A DNA stretch of 64,000 nt from Armigeres subalbatus (taxonomy: Eukaryota; Arthropoda; Insecta; Diptera; Culicidae). Below are positions 43,574-55,231 of the stretch, piece after piece (within the stretch, counting starts at the first letter, position 1; each line of letters begins with the position of its first letter). The position numbers and the translations under genes were made by a program. The notes beneath the pieces are model-generated. The model ran no database searches. It was not told where the DNA came from and saw only the letters and a list, made by a program, of their open reading frames with translations. Location: positions 2,861,470 to 2,925,469 of the forward strand of contig NC_085139.1 of NCBI RefSeq assembly GCF_024139115.2, read 5' to 3'.

Positions 43574-45375
43574 ATTATTATTATTTATTCAGACTAAGGC
43601 CGAAGTGGCCTGTGCGGTATATAAGAGCCTTCTCCATTCGGCTCGGTCCATGGCTACACCTCGCCAACCACGCAGTCTACTGAGAGTCCGCAAGTCATCT
43701 TCCACCTGATCGATTCACCTTGCCCGATGCGCACCTCGCCTTCTTGTGCCCGTCGGATCGTTGTCGAGAATCATTTTCACCGGGTTACTGTCCGACATTC
43801 TGGCTACGTGCCCGGCCCACCGCAGTCGTCCGATTTTCGCGCTGTGAACGATGGATGGTTCTCCCAGCAGCTCATGCAACTCGTGGTTCATTCACCTCCT
43901 CCACGTACCGTCCGCCATCTACACCCCACCATCCCAAGCATCACAAGTCAAGTGAAACTGGTTGCAGCAACCTAATTGTGACTGAATCCGGTCACATATA
44001 ATTTACTGCGATCTTTGTGCAACATATGTGCCTCTCGGGATAGATGGTACGCAGCACTTTCCTTTCGAAAACTCCGCGTTGGTCCTCCAGGAGCATCGTC
44101 CAGGTCTCGTGTCCGTAGAGGACTATCGGTCTAATAAGCGTTTTTTAGATTGTCAGTTTGGTACGGCGGCGAACTCTATTCGATCGGAGCGTCTTGCGGA
44201 GTCCAAAGTACGTATGATTTCCAGCCACTATGGTGATTGCGCCGTAGTTGCTACAATACAGCTTATCGCCCTTTTTGTAGATGGGACACACGGCACCTTC
44301 CATCCACTCCTGCGGCAAAACTTCCTCCTCCTAAATCTTGGTAATGACCCAGTGCAGCGCTCTAGCCAGTGCCTCACCACCGTGTTTAAACAGCTCTCCT
44401 GGTAGTTGGTCAACCCCAGGGGCTTTGTTGTTCTTCAGTAGGCTAATTTCCTCCTGGATTTCCTGAAGATCCAGAGCTGGTAAAATTATGTCCTGCGCGC
44501 GTTCTCCCAGGTCCTTCACCATACCGCCATCTTCGTCTGCCACATCGCCATCGGTGTTCTTCGTAGTGATACCGCCACCTTTGGATCACCTCACGCTCGC
44601 TCGTAAGAAGGTTCCCGTTTATGTCCTTACACATATCAGGCTGTGGCACGTGGCTCTTACGTGAACGGTTCAACTTCTCCCAGAACTTTCGGGCGTTATT
44701 ATCGCGGTACAGTTGTTCCGTCTCTTCACGGTCTCGATCCTCCTGCTGGCGCTTTTTCCTCCGAAAAATCGAGTTTTGTCTGTTCCGCGCCCGTTTGTAT
44801 CGTGCCTCGTGCGCCCTCGTGCGGCATTGCAGCAATCTCGCTCATACTGCATTCTTCTCTTCTACTAACTGCTCACATTCGCCGTCATACCAGTCGGTTC
44901 TCTGATCCGGGGGCACCGTGCCAAGTGCAGCGGTTGCGGTGCTACCAATGGCGGATCAAATCCGGATCTCCAGCCTTCTTCAAGAGACGCTGCACCTAGC
45001 TGCTCTTCCGTTGGGAGTGCCACTTCCAGCTGCTGCGCGTATTCTTGGGCTAGTCTACCGTCTTGTAACCGCCCAATGTTAAGTCGCTGCGTTCGACTTC
45101 GACGCGTGTTGTACATCGTTGAGAGTTTTGAGCGTAGGCATACTGCAACGAGCTAGTGGTCGGATTCAATATTCGCACTGCTGTAAGTGCGGACGTTCGT
45201 GATGTCGAAGAAAAATTTATCGTCGATTAGAACGTGGTCGATTTGGTTTCCGATTCTTGGTTAGGTGATCTCCATGTGGCCTTGTGGATATTTTTGCGGG
45301 GAAAGAAGGTGCTTCGAACTACCATTCCGCGGGAGGCTGCGAAGTTTATGCATCGTTGGCCGTTGCAGGGCTGGT
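43574..45375 (-). mobile_element. RTE LINE copy, 5'-truncated with internal RT deletion
   Basis: It matches the complement of the RTE at 26.9-30.2 kb very closely. The 3' tail is at 43574. The sequence runs to the equivalent of 29640, then jumps at about 44232 to the equivalent of 28860, so roughly 770 bp including the FIDF and FADD catalytic boxes are gone. It then continues to the equivalent of 27740 and ends near 45375. It also has a 109-bp insertion at 43932-44040. Confidence 0.9.
43932..44040. mobile_element. Small MITE-like insertion in RTE
   Basis: The insertion splits the CACCCCACCATAGATGG equivalent of the RTE. Its ends are TCCCAAGCATCAC and the complement of TCCCGAGAGGCAC. Confidence 0.65.
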
Positions 45376-46028
45376 AGCGACCGAAGCCACTCAAAATAGT
45401 GACTTTTAGTTGCAGGAAAAGTGACCAAATAGTGACTTCCAATTTCAATTGCAAGTTCGATGAGACGAAATCAAGCGTTTTTGGGTCGAAGGAGAATATT
45501 TTTTTGTAATTTGTGGCGGAAAACATCTTTCACTCGTCACTCTTTTCTCTTAGAACGAGCTCAGAAGAAAAATGAAAATCGTACTCGGTAACTTTTATCT
45601 ACTCAGTGACTAAGTAAAATTATTGCCGTCTCTTTTAATCCCACGGAAATTTTACTCAATATCAGTAAAATCAGGACAACTCAAAACTATGAGTAGTCTG
45701 CAAGCAAATCAAATTTTTACGCCACTGGAATTCTCGGCGAATATCTGCGTGAATGAGCATTCTCTTCTCGTGAGAATAAATGAAAATTACGATCATTGGA
45801 TTTGCTGCCTACTTAAAAAAGATGCAGAGAACTCTAACGATTTGTCATAGGTGCCACGGATGTTTTTGGAATTTTTAGTGCGACAGCAACAACAGTAGGA
45901 TCGTTTCGGCAGAAAACGATACAAAAATTATGAAGATTCATGTACAACAAGCTTGGGATTGAACGCTCGACCTTCTGCTTTTAATGAGGACCATGCTCTC
46001 TGAATGTTTAAATATTTTTACTTCAAAA
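45376..46028. other. Unassigned DNA
   Basis: CAGGGCTGGTAGCGACCGAA at about 45365 and AATAGTGACTT repeated at about 45395 and 45427 suggest a decayed hAT-like MITE, but no partner end was found. Confidence 0.35.
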
Positions 46029-46221
46029 TAGGGGGAATGACGGCTTTGGCAGGTTTTGTTCTATTATTGGCAGGGGTTTTTTTATGACTGACTAGGCTCA
46101 AATTTGGCCTAAACATTTTTTGAATATCAAAGAATATTGTGGCCAAATTTCATAAAATTTGGTCGACAACAACCCCCCTGACAATAATAGAACAAAACCT
46201 GCCAAAGCCGTCTTTCCCCCT
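46029..46221. mobile_element. MITE, TAGGGGGAA-terminal family (well preserved)
   Basis: The arms of about 50 bp (TAGGGGGAATGACGGCTTTG and its complement, with GGTTTTGTTCTATTATTG inside) are nearly perfect. It is 193 bp and non-coding. An older relative is at 8514-8709. Confidence 0.9.
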
Positions 46222-46681
46222 ACGCAGATTTTCCGAATTGAGGTGCGTATTCATGAACGATTTTTGCTATGGAATTCGACAGCGCATGCAATCTTCAAAA
46301 TTGGGGAGACTTGATCGCCTTTCTATGATATCTACTCAATAAATATTTGTTTAGAGCAAACCCTTCATTACATCTGTCAAAATCTACAAAAAAAGCCGCT
46401 TGAGAACAAATTATATTTTCTTGAATTTTTTAGACAAATGTTTATATGGATGCCTAATGAGAGATAAAGTCTCCTCAAATTGAGGCAACAACTCAAAATT
46501 CAAATATCCTGAAGTTGTGGTGGAATGATGGCATTTTTATCAGTACAGATCATTAAGCATATTTATGGATTTGTGCTGTGAAAAATGATAGCATTTGTAA
46601 CATATGCACTTTGGTTGATTTTGTAAATCGTCTTAATCCTCCCCACAAACTCAATCATTTCCAGCTTACCACATGTTCATG
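46222..46681. other. Unassigned DNA
   Basis: Nothing recognisable is seen. Confidence 0.4.
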
Positions 46682-47497
46682 ATAGAATTGGAGGCGAAAC
46701 TATAGAATTGATAGTTCCGTTAGAATATGGTAGGCATGAAGAATGTTTTATAGAAGTGGATTTGAAAGCGAGCGGAGGACAATATTTGTGATGGCACATA
46801 TCACGACCTTCCTTCTGCCAAGCTCCCGTATGAAGGGGAGGAAGAATATCAGTGTGGAAGCTGATATGTCTCCACTGGCAAAAGGAAGGTGGTTTGACTT
46901 GCTCATATGCCATCGCGTGCGGAAGGATTTGCTATCGACAGTACTGTCTCCAAATTTCTAATATGACATCAGCATTTAGTCGAATAGGATTTTTATTGTA
47001 CAGTTCTCATTGCGTCCGTCTCGTCGCAACCAACTTGGCTGCCTCGGAGAGAACAAAGCAGAGAAAGGCACTGCTGCTGTACCGTCGACCAATAACAGCT
47101 GAATTGATGGATGCCCCCACCGAGGGTAGTACACTAAATTAATGATTTCGTGTGTGTGAAGAGAACTGTGCAATAAAAATCCTATTCGACTAAATGCTGA
47201 TGTCATATTAGAAATTTGGAGACAGTACTCGTCGATAGCAAATCCTTCCGCACGCGATGGCATATGAGCAAGTCAAACCACCTTCCTTTTGCCAGTGGAG
47301 ATATATCAGCTTCCACACTGATATTCTTCCCTCCCCCTTCATACGGGAGCTTGGCAGAAGGAAGGTCGTGTGATATGTGCCATCACAAATATTGCCCTCC
47401 GCTCGCTTTCAAATCGACTTCTATAAAAGCATTCTTCATGCCTGCCGTATCCTAACGGAACTATCAATTCTATACTTTCGCCTCTAATTCTATAGTA
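46682..47497. mobile_element. Large foldback element, arms near 330 bp
   Basis: The left arm runs ATAGAATTGGAGGCGAAACT to CAATAAAAATCC-type sequence at about 46680-47007. The right arm (about 47158-47497) is its complement with only scattered mismatches. The central 150 bp (47008-47157) is not repeated elsewhere in the window. Frames of 72-96 codons in the arms mirror each other and are not convincing genes. Confidence 0.9.
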
Positions 47498-47539
47498 CAT
47501 TCACTTGTTTTTATTCATTTTCATCTTGAAACGAAAAAA

Positions 47540-47835
47540 AATCGGAAAAAATATTAAGCATAAATAAATAAAAGTAATTATTATTATTTCAACAATATTA
47601 TATTGTTGAATTGATATGTTTATATCATTGAAACTATAATGCACTGATGATTGTTTCAACAATAAATATTGTTGATTCTACAATAATGTGACTAAAATCA
47701 TGAAACGATTTGATTGTAGAAACAACAATATTATGGATTGACTCAAACGACAAATATTATTAGCCCAGAGTTAACAATATTTATTGTTGAATTCAATCTG
47801 AAATATTGTTGTTACTACAATATATTTCTGTGTAT
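47540..47835. repeat. AT-rich inverted-repeat cluster (CAACAATATT type)
   Basis: Multiple copies of CAACAATATTATTGTTG-like palindromes face each other (for example 47591-47613, 47661-47685, 47777-47800). Probably collapsed MITE ends. Confidence 0.6.
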
Positions 47836-47919
47836 GCTGTAAAACAAGAGGAGCGCAAAGTAAGAAGTGAGACGTCTCTCTTCTCGTTTCTAATTTCTCA
47901 CTTTTCTATAAACTATTCG

Positions 47920-48155
47920 CCTAAATGACCTTTTCTGCCAAATGTCCTATTCGGCTAAATGACAAATTCGGCCAAACGACCCTTTCGGCCAAACGACTCA
48001 TTCGGCCAAATGACCCTTTCGGCCAAACGACTCTTTCAGCCTAATGACCCTCTCGGCCAAACGACTCTTTCGGCCAAACGACACTTTCGGCTAAACGACC
48101 CTTTCGGCTAAAAGACCCTTTCGACCAAATGACTCATTCGGCCAAACGACCCACG
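47920..48155. repeat. 18-bp minisatellite (TTCGGCCAAACGACCC)
   Basis: About thirteen tandem units of TTTCGGCCAAACGACCC-like sequence in phase, with C/T and A/C variants. It is non-coding. Confidence 0.9.
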
Positions 48156-50230
48156 AATCACGAATTACGATTTTTTTATTATTCTTTTTATAACAACCCT
48201 TTTGGCCAAGCACGATGGTTATCTAACGATAAAATCGTTTATCTTATCGTGTTTATTTTTACACCAAACACTCGTAAAACTGTTCTTTACATTTGCTGGG
48301 GATTGCGCAAATACGCATTTGTAGCCTAATGCAATACAATTAACAACAAGTTGCACAACTCATTTGTGATAATCTGCTATCAAATTAGAGGCTATAAGTA
48401 GGCATATGTACGTACAAATTGGTTAGTGCACTACATGATTATTGTACAACCAAAGCGGTTGCGGGTGAGCCTCCATGCACAATCGTTTTCCGGTTTATGG
48501 TCTCACTGTCTGTCTTCATAGTTAGAAGAACACGTGTTGCCGACGGCATGTTGAGTAGTTATACATCTTTCTATCCGCTAAGTCATCCTGAAGACATTCA
48601 CTACGCTTGTAACAGAAAACTTCGAGAAAAAAACATTATAGAGGTGAATGGTATAATATGAGCCGACTAAAATGAAAACTCCCCCTAGAGAATTGGAAAT
48701 TTTTCATAAAAAAATATGAATAAAGAAATCAGTAATAAATAAATATGAAATTTCCATAAAAAATGCAAAATTTCCATAAACAATAAAGAATTTTCCACAA
48801 AACAAAAATTTATTATTACTTTTAAAAGCAAAAATAACAATTATTAAAGGAGAATCTTTATATATATAAATGTGTTTGCTTGAGGCATTATAACTCACGA
48901 ACGGATGGATCAATTGGATGGAAGATTTCCTCACTGATATTCATGAAAAATTATCAGATTTCTGATAAAGTACGATCTGTTATGATATATTTTGACAACG
49001 AAATTTACTGTTGAACACCGCTGCACCTTTATCACTTTTGAGATCATCAATTCATATCGTTGGATACTAAATCAATCGGATATTTTGGCGTTTGTTTACA
49101 CCCCGGAAATTTAGATTTCTAAAAATGATTTAAACGAATGTTGAATGAAATGTCGATCTTTTCTAAAATATCGATATTAATTGATGCCGCCAAAAAGATA
49201 TATTTTTGCAGTTCTATATTTTACCGACCTGGCAAAATTTTCAACAAAAACCAGAAATAGATTCTTCAGAAATTTGTTTGTACAATTGTTTTATTTATTT
49301 GCTTAATCGGGAATCGAACTTGATGATGTAATATGTGCCCAGACAACCTCGCAGAGAACTCTGCATCGCTCATCGGCTTTCTGGTTTATTTCATACCACT
49401 CTCATCTTACAAATTTACAGTTGAATCAAACGCACATTTGCTTCTCAGACAAAGACCAGGTATATGCGGTGCCAGTCAACACTTCCTGCTAGGGAATGAT
49501 TATCACATACAATGCCTGCTTCAAGAGTCAAAAGATCGAGCCCTCTTACTTCGTTGAAGTGTAGCTTGCTGCAGTTTCTCTACATCATTAGATTTGATGA
49601 CGTATTTCATCAATCCCTCATTCCTCTAAATTAACGTTCCAATCACGGCGAACACTCTTTATTAAAGATTCAAATTCTTCGGTTCGTACTATACGGCTTA
49701 AATTGTAAGAGAAAACATGCTTCAAATTAGCTAAACGTTTTCTTTTAATGAGTGTTTTAGGTGCTTTGCGCATTTGATTTATTCCGGTCCATTTTAATGC
49801 TATTTCAATTTCGAGACGAACCAGCCTTGGGCTGAAAGTCTCGATAACAAAGAATTTAAAAAAAATGCTATTCCAAGACATTCTACCAATCGATGAGATT
49901 TATTTTCAATTCCTCTATTTCCTAATAAAATTACAATAAAATATAGTTTGACATTTGAAATTTGTGTCATAAAAATCCTGTATTCGATACTAAACTGAAG
50001 AGCAACAGTCTCGTTTCCTGTTTGTCAGGTATATAATCACGCACATTTACCTTTGACATTTAAAACTTGTCCAGAAATACGCATCATGCGAATCACTGGC
50101 CTATTTGTGCGTAGCATATGAAAAAAAAAATAAAAAGACTATATTATGATATTTCAAATTGGAAAATACCGTGGACCTCCGGTAATTTGGTCGCCCGTTT
50201 GAGAAACAGGGACAGCATAGTATATCAAGG
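48156..50230. other. Unassigned AT-rich DNA with a 30-nt hairpin module
   Basis: No gene is seen. A 30-nt nested hairpin at 49813-49842 matches 26198-26227 with one change. A B-box-like sequence on the minus strand at about 49305-49320 may mark a decayed SINE. The minus-strand open frame 49618-49881 covers the hairpin and is probably chance. Confidence 0.45.
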
Positions 50231-50239
50231 AGCATAACG

Positions 50240-50690
50240 AACCCATTTGCCGTGAATTGTGGGGCCTGCTAGTGTACAAAGCGCACATGTCCTGATGTGG
50301 GCGAGGGGACTCCAAACAGACCTGACACGTCACCTCTGGGCAAGGGTGTCATGCAGGCTCAATAAGTCAATCATAAAGAATAATCTAAAAGGTGATGAGA
50401 CTCGATACAATCAGAAATGACACAAGCCATGAAGCAAGGATTACTATTGGAAGCTCGGAACATGGAACTACAAATGGCTCGGCTTCACAGGTTGCGACAA
50501 ATTACATTTCGCAACTTTAACGTTGTGGTGCTGAAGTAATAAGTTGACTGGGCAGAATTGTGTTGAAAAAATAAGACCATTCGACGGATGCTCATGTAAA
50601 ATTCATACTCGGTGATTTAAACAGGTAGCAAGGGAGGAGATGTTCAAACTGGAATTAGAAACGGATATGAACAACCCCTTGAAGCACGCA
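50240..50690 (+). mobile_element. RTE LINE 5'-end fragment, degenerate
   Basis: Matches the 26.99-27.36 kb leader and endonuclease start (for example TGGAAGCT.GGAACATGGAACT at about 50448). It then jumps to the equivalent of 27608 (ACGGATGC) near 50585. The frame is lost. Confidence 0.75.
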
Positions 50691-51048
50691 CTTATTACAT
50701 ATGTTTTCCAGTCTCAGCTTTTCACACCAACCACCTGATTTATTTTTTACAATTCTGTATAAGAAACAAACAAAATTTATGAAAACTGGCCGATACAAAG
50801 TTGCTAGATTCCTATACAAAAAATGTTACCTGTATTTTATGTTCAAATTGTAATTTTTTATAAGTTTAGAACATCGCAAAACTTTTACTGAATCAAACAG
50901 ACCATACTACGTTTGTATTTTCGTCATAAGTCCAGTTAGACAACCCATCCTATCATCTTTATAGTACCTCACGAAATTAATGGAAATATATGCAACCGTC
51001 ACCGAGTTCAAAACAAACGAACTTGCCTTTGGGCTAAACTGGTTCATT
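50691..51048. other. Unassigned DNA
   Basis: The stretch 50740-50870 resembles the MITE at 60596-60835 in its CTGTATAAGA and CTATACAAAAAAT blocks. No gene is seen. Confidence 0.4.
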
Positions 51049-51465
51049 AGGTGTGTTCAGAAATTACGTAGCGTTGGGAATTTCGGACTAACTCGTACTA
51101 GGACTTTTATGTGGATTTAGAAAATAACTTTATCAACTGTAACTCTCTGGCTGACCCGTCCCGTCGCCTACAATTCTACGTAATTAGTAAACAACTTCTT
51201 CACAATCTCCCTGCGCTCAATACACAAAAAAAATGTTTTGGCGACCCGTGTCCAAACCGACTTGAGCTGAATAAATTAAAGAAATTGGTCGCATTCTCCT
51301 GACGGCATCCGAACAGTGCGAAAAACGTGTTCTATGTCGATGGTGCGTCTTTATACATAAAACAGTTCTGATCCACTCACAGTGGCCGAAAGCTGGTGAG
51401 AATTGGTTTACCAAATTAAATTTTTGCATCAGCCTATTCACAAATTACGTAACGCATCTGGGGGA
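51049..51465. mobile_element. MITE, AAATTACGTA-terminal
   Basis: GTGTTCAGAAATTACGTAGC on the left pairs with the complement of CACAAATTACGTAACGC on the right (ends near 51465). About 415 bp, no transposase. Confidence 0.65.
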
Positions 51466-52539
51466 GATGTGGGCCACCCAACCAGAGAATGCATGATTTA
51501 ACAACTATGTATGTCTCAAACCATTTATTTTTGACTATGATACACTGCCCTTATTCACATAACAGTCCCATTTGACTTTTCTAATAGTGTTCACATTTAA
51601 TGTACTTCCATTATAAAACCGTTACAAATATTTAATTAACATTATAAGTAAAAAATAAATAATAAAATAAAAAAAATCAAAAAACTCCTTGGATTTGTTA
51701 AAGATTTTTTTGAAAATTATCAAAATTATCCGAATTTTATTTTTTTGCCCCCTCAAAATATTATTTTTGGGCAAAAAAATCCGAGGGGTGGGGGGAGAAA
51801 GCAGCAGATCCTTATTTCATTTATTATTACGATGCACTCGATGGCAAAAGTATACAAACATATAGTGCAATGAATTAAATTTGGAAGTCGTTTGTTGTAA
51901 GCATCAAATATAGAACCTAATGTAAATCGCACATTGACAATTGTAATACTCAAATATCCAGGAAAAAAGAGGAATAATAATATAATAAATTAGCTATTAA
52001 TTGTAATAAATTTTAGTATTTTGTAGAACAACAGCTTTCGAGAGAAACAGTGTTTTTTAACCACTTTAAAGCTGGCTTGAAAATCACTTTAACATGGTCA
52101 AAACCTAAACGGAACGAGTCGCATTGTTCACAAGACTTTCAGAGCACAACACAAGCTTCCATTTAGAGGTTGTTGCGATGCTTTTCGGCGTTTATATCTC
52201 TTGTTAGATTTTTTTGAAACTTGAAAATATCCTAAAAACACTAAATCGAATCGAGTCACCTTGAAATTTCATCCAAATTTACTAAAATTTGACTGAAGGC
52301 TTATTTTAGCATAAGAATTGTTACCGACGATTTCGGTTACAATAAATAAGGCTCAACATATTTTGGGAATATTAATTGAAAATTTAAAAAAAACCTAAAA
52401 GTTGTGAATTAAAATAAATAAAAACATTGAATTGTTAGTAAAATTAAATCTTACCTCTATTGTTAATCTTACGAATACAAAACCTATACTGTAAAAAAGC
52501 AAGGAAAAAAACCTATATCTAATGGAGAATGTAAAATTT
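51466..52539. other. Unassigned AT-rich DNA
   Basis: There is no gene or recognised family. Homopolymer-rich stretches occur at 51640-51700. Confidence 0.45.
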
Positions 52540-53720
52540 ATTTTGAATTCAAATTTGTCTGAAAAATAAATCTGTACCCCTCGCGAAACGCAACCTTTTA
52601 TCAAAAAAGATAAAATGAAATGCAACAACACATAATCCGGAGAGAGGCAGCTCAGGAATGGACGAGACAAGGAGAGGAATACGATGGAAGAAGAGGAGAG
52701 ATGAGAAAAAATGAGGAGGAGGAGATTGAGTTCGGAGAGGCTCGTTCATTCTAGTCTGGGTTCGGAAGCCGATATAACGTTTTTTTCGTTTGTGCCTCGT
52801 GCCTCGTTTATTAAAATACGATTGAAGTGTGGCACTATGCACAGCTAGATTCGGGGTTTTAGTTGAGTGGTAAAGATTTTGGAAAATATATCCGTGCTCG
52901 ATAAACACGCTACACGCTCTAATAGCGAGGTCCAAACTAGCCCACGATATATTGGGTGAGTTTGAGAAATTCACGCAAACGCTCAACGGGACGCTTCGGA
53001 ACACGCCCAGTCGCTTCCCGGCGTGCCCCCGGATTTCAATGAACCCGGCCACACAGATTCGCGAACCAACAGCTGACGGTTTGCAAGAATCGTTCAACCG
53101 CATCACTTACGCGTGGTGAAACCAGCCCTGTTAGCAACGAACGTCTTAGCCAACGTTAGCAACGAACGTCTGCCAACCCTCGCCTGATAGGATCAGTGCC
53201 CAAGCACGGGCGGGGAAAAATCATTCGGTCGGCGAACGAGTCATCCATCGAAGCCAGCGGGGTTTCTGCCGAGTTGGTAGACAGGCCTTTCGTGTACTGT
53301 ACAGCGTACATCACGTGCGCAAGAGGTGCGTGACCATCTTCCCTTTCTCCTTAACCACATCGACGACTCACCGAAGGGCCCCAACGATCTGCAGCGACGA
53401 CGCCACCGATATGAAGACAAATTGTAAAACCCAATCCCCCCACCCTGTTGAATAAAAATTAGAATACATCAATTTTTAACTTTTACACCTATCAAATGCA
53501 AAGAGCATTCCCTATTTGAATTGGCCCTGCATGTTGTCCGCTGGTTGGCAGGTAAGTAGGAGGTTGTTCTGTCTTCCGTGAGGTCTAAAGCCGACCCTGA
53601 GAAAGCACCCAAGGTGAGCTGGCCGAGGCGTGTGGACGTCGGCACCACAGAACGTGAGGACGTCCACGGTGATTGGACCGGTTGCAGGTCTAATAAACAA
53701 TGTTTCAATATAATATTTTT
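52540..53720. other. GC-richer unidentified segment, possible LTR or host UTR
   Basis: Composition changes sharply from the AT-rich neighbours. GTTAGCAACGAACGTCT is repeated at 53130 and 53155. AATAAAAATTAG at about 53450 could be a polyadenylation signal. A 185-codon minus-strand frame (53106-52549) is open but low-complexity in its second half, and a plus-strand frame overlaps it (about 52895-53117). Neither has a domain I know. A degenerate LTR or a gene's 5' region are both possible. Confidence 0.35.
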
Positions 53721-53767
53721 TATTTATTTACTTAGACTGGGAATTGTTCACAGCATATGTTCTGGAC

Positions 53768-54207
53768 ATCACTCAAAATAATTTTCACTTAAGAGTTACA
53801 TGAAAACATATGCGGATATTTTCCATCTAGTTTCGTTTGCAGAAGTTAAATGATTTGTTAGTGATGGTCTCACTAGTAATTAAATTTAAGTGAATTGAAA
53901 TATGAACAGACACATAGATTTTAAGTGAATTGAAATTATAGTTTGCGCAATATCCGTTTGAGAGATAATAATTCCCGTCCACTAGAGGCGTACGGGACCA
54001 AAAAATTCATGACAAGTGGTATTCACTAGAAAAGAATATAGATATTGTTTTCTACGTTTTCATTTAAATTTCACTACATTTCTTTTTGGTATGCATATGC
54101 CATGTGAGTAAGTTTTATTAGACACAAGTAAGGTCGTCACAAATGTCGATTTTTAAAGCTTACCTGATTTTTATAGTGGAAATTAAGTGACAATTATTTT
54201 GAGTGAT
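53768..54207. mobile_element. MITE, ATCACTCAAAATAATT-terminal
   Basis: The ends ATCACTCAAAATAATTTTCA and the complement of ATCACTCAAAATAATTGTCA define a 440-bp non-coding element. Confidence 0.8.
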
Positions 54208-54221
54208 CAAAGAAATAGGAC

Positions 54222-54406
54222 TACATCCGATTCTGTTTTTACACAGCCGTGTAAAAAAATCCCATACAAATTTTTTGCAAAGTTGCTCCATTTTGCATGA
54301 TTCGTTGAGAAATCATCAATCTTTTTTTACACGGATTTTCGAATTTTGAACTGAAAACTTTTTTTTACACGGAACGCATTCCCCGTGTAAAAAAGAATCG
54401 GATGTA
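54222..54406. mobile_element. MITE, TACACCCGATTC family, shorter copy
   Basis: The ends TACATCCGATTCTG and the complement match 26045-26324 over most of the length. This copy lacks the 30-nt hairpin module. Confidence 0.85.
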
Positions 54407-54967
54407 CTAGGTTCAAAGGAGTAAGGATCATCCAAGGAATCTCTTAAGTATTTTTTCTCTATTATTAACGCACTAACGCTTAAGATCTTCACGGGTAACT
54501 AAATATTTATCAACATTTTTTGAATATGGTACACGCGTTTTGTTGCACTTAGGATATAATGTGTTCACACCTTACCCATAAGGTCATAAGGTCTGCACGC
54601 GTAACTAAAGGTCTATCAATTTGTTTCAAATGTGGTACATGCTCTCAAACACGGAAAATGCTGGGTAATGCGTACCATTGGTACTTCGCGTACCTGAAGG
54701 AATAAAATCGACCCCATTTTGCGGTCCTTAGCCTCTTACCCAGCAACTCCTATCCCTACCTCCTCGTGGCGCTGGCCGGGATACGAGCAACTTTAGGAAA
54801 GATCGGGTAACCAATCCCGGTGGAAACTATGGTCTATGGAACTATTGGGGGGATTTGCTCCTCTCCGGAGGTGCAAATCCGATCGAGCGTCTGTTCTCTA
54901 TGTTAGGAGCGGCTCATAACAGCGTCTGGTCCCCATGTTAGGGGCGGCTGATCATCGTCCGAGTGCC
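54407..54967. repeat. Recurrent TTAAGATCTTCACGGGTAAC motif region
   Basis: Versions of a 60-nt motif (AAGGTCTxCACGxGTAACTAAA..TATCAA..TGGTACA) occur at about 54478-54545 and 54590-54645, and again at 56456-56515 and 56570-56635. Not identified. Confidence 0.5.
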
Positions 54968-54977
54968 AGCGAGGGAG

Positions 54978-55231
54978 GGGCCCTCCTTAGCCGTGCGGTA
55001 AGACGCACGGCTATAAAGCAAGACCATGCTGAAGGTTGCTGGGTTCGTTTCCCGGTGCCGGTCTAGGCAATTTTCGGATTGTAAATTGTGTCGACTTCCC
55101 TGGGCATGAAAGTATCATCGTGTTAGCCTCATGACATACGAATGCAAAAAAGGTAACCTGGTTAAAAACCTCGCAGGTAATAACTGTGGAAGTGCTTAAT
55201 GAACACTAAGCTGCGAGGCGGCTCTGTCCCA
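54978..55231 (+). mobile_element. Feilai-like SINE, 3'-truncated
   Basis: GGGCCCTCCTTAGCCGTGCG start, degraded B box (GGTTCGTTTCCC), body as in the other copies. It stops at CTCTGTCCC without the (AAG)n tail and abuts the RTE relic. Confidence 0.85.

Noticed and set aside
46677..47263. Frames of 78-96 codons in the 46.7 kb foldback
   Set aside because: The two arms give mirror-image frames; nothing resembles a protein family.
47920..48155. CRISPR-like array
   Set aside because: The units are contiguous 18-bp tandem repeats with no spacers, in a eukaryotic genome.
49290..49370. tRNA-derived SINE on the minus strand
   Set aside because: Only a B-box-like sequence is convincing; the A box and tail are not.
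52549..53106. 185-codon minus-strand frame
   Set aside because: No domain, low-complexity second half, overlapping open frame on the other strand. Kept only as an unidentified segment.
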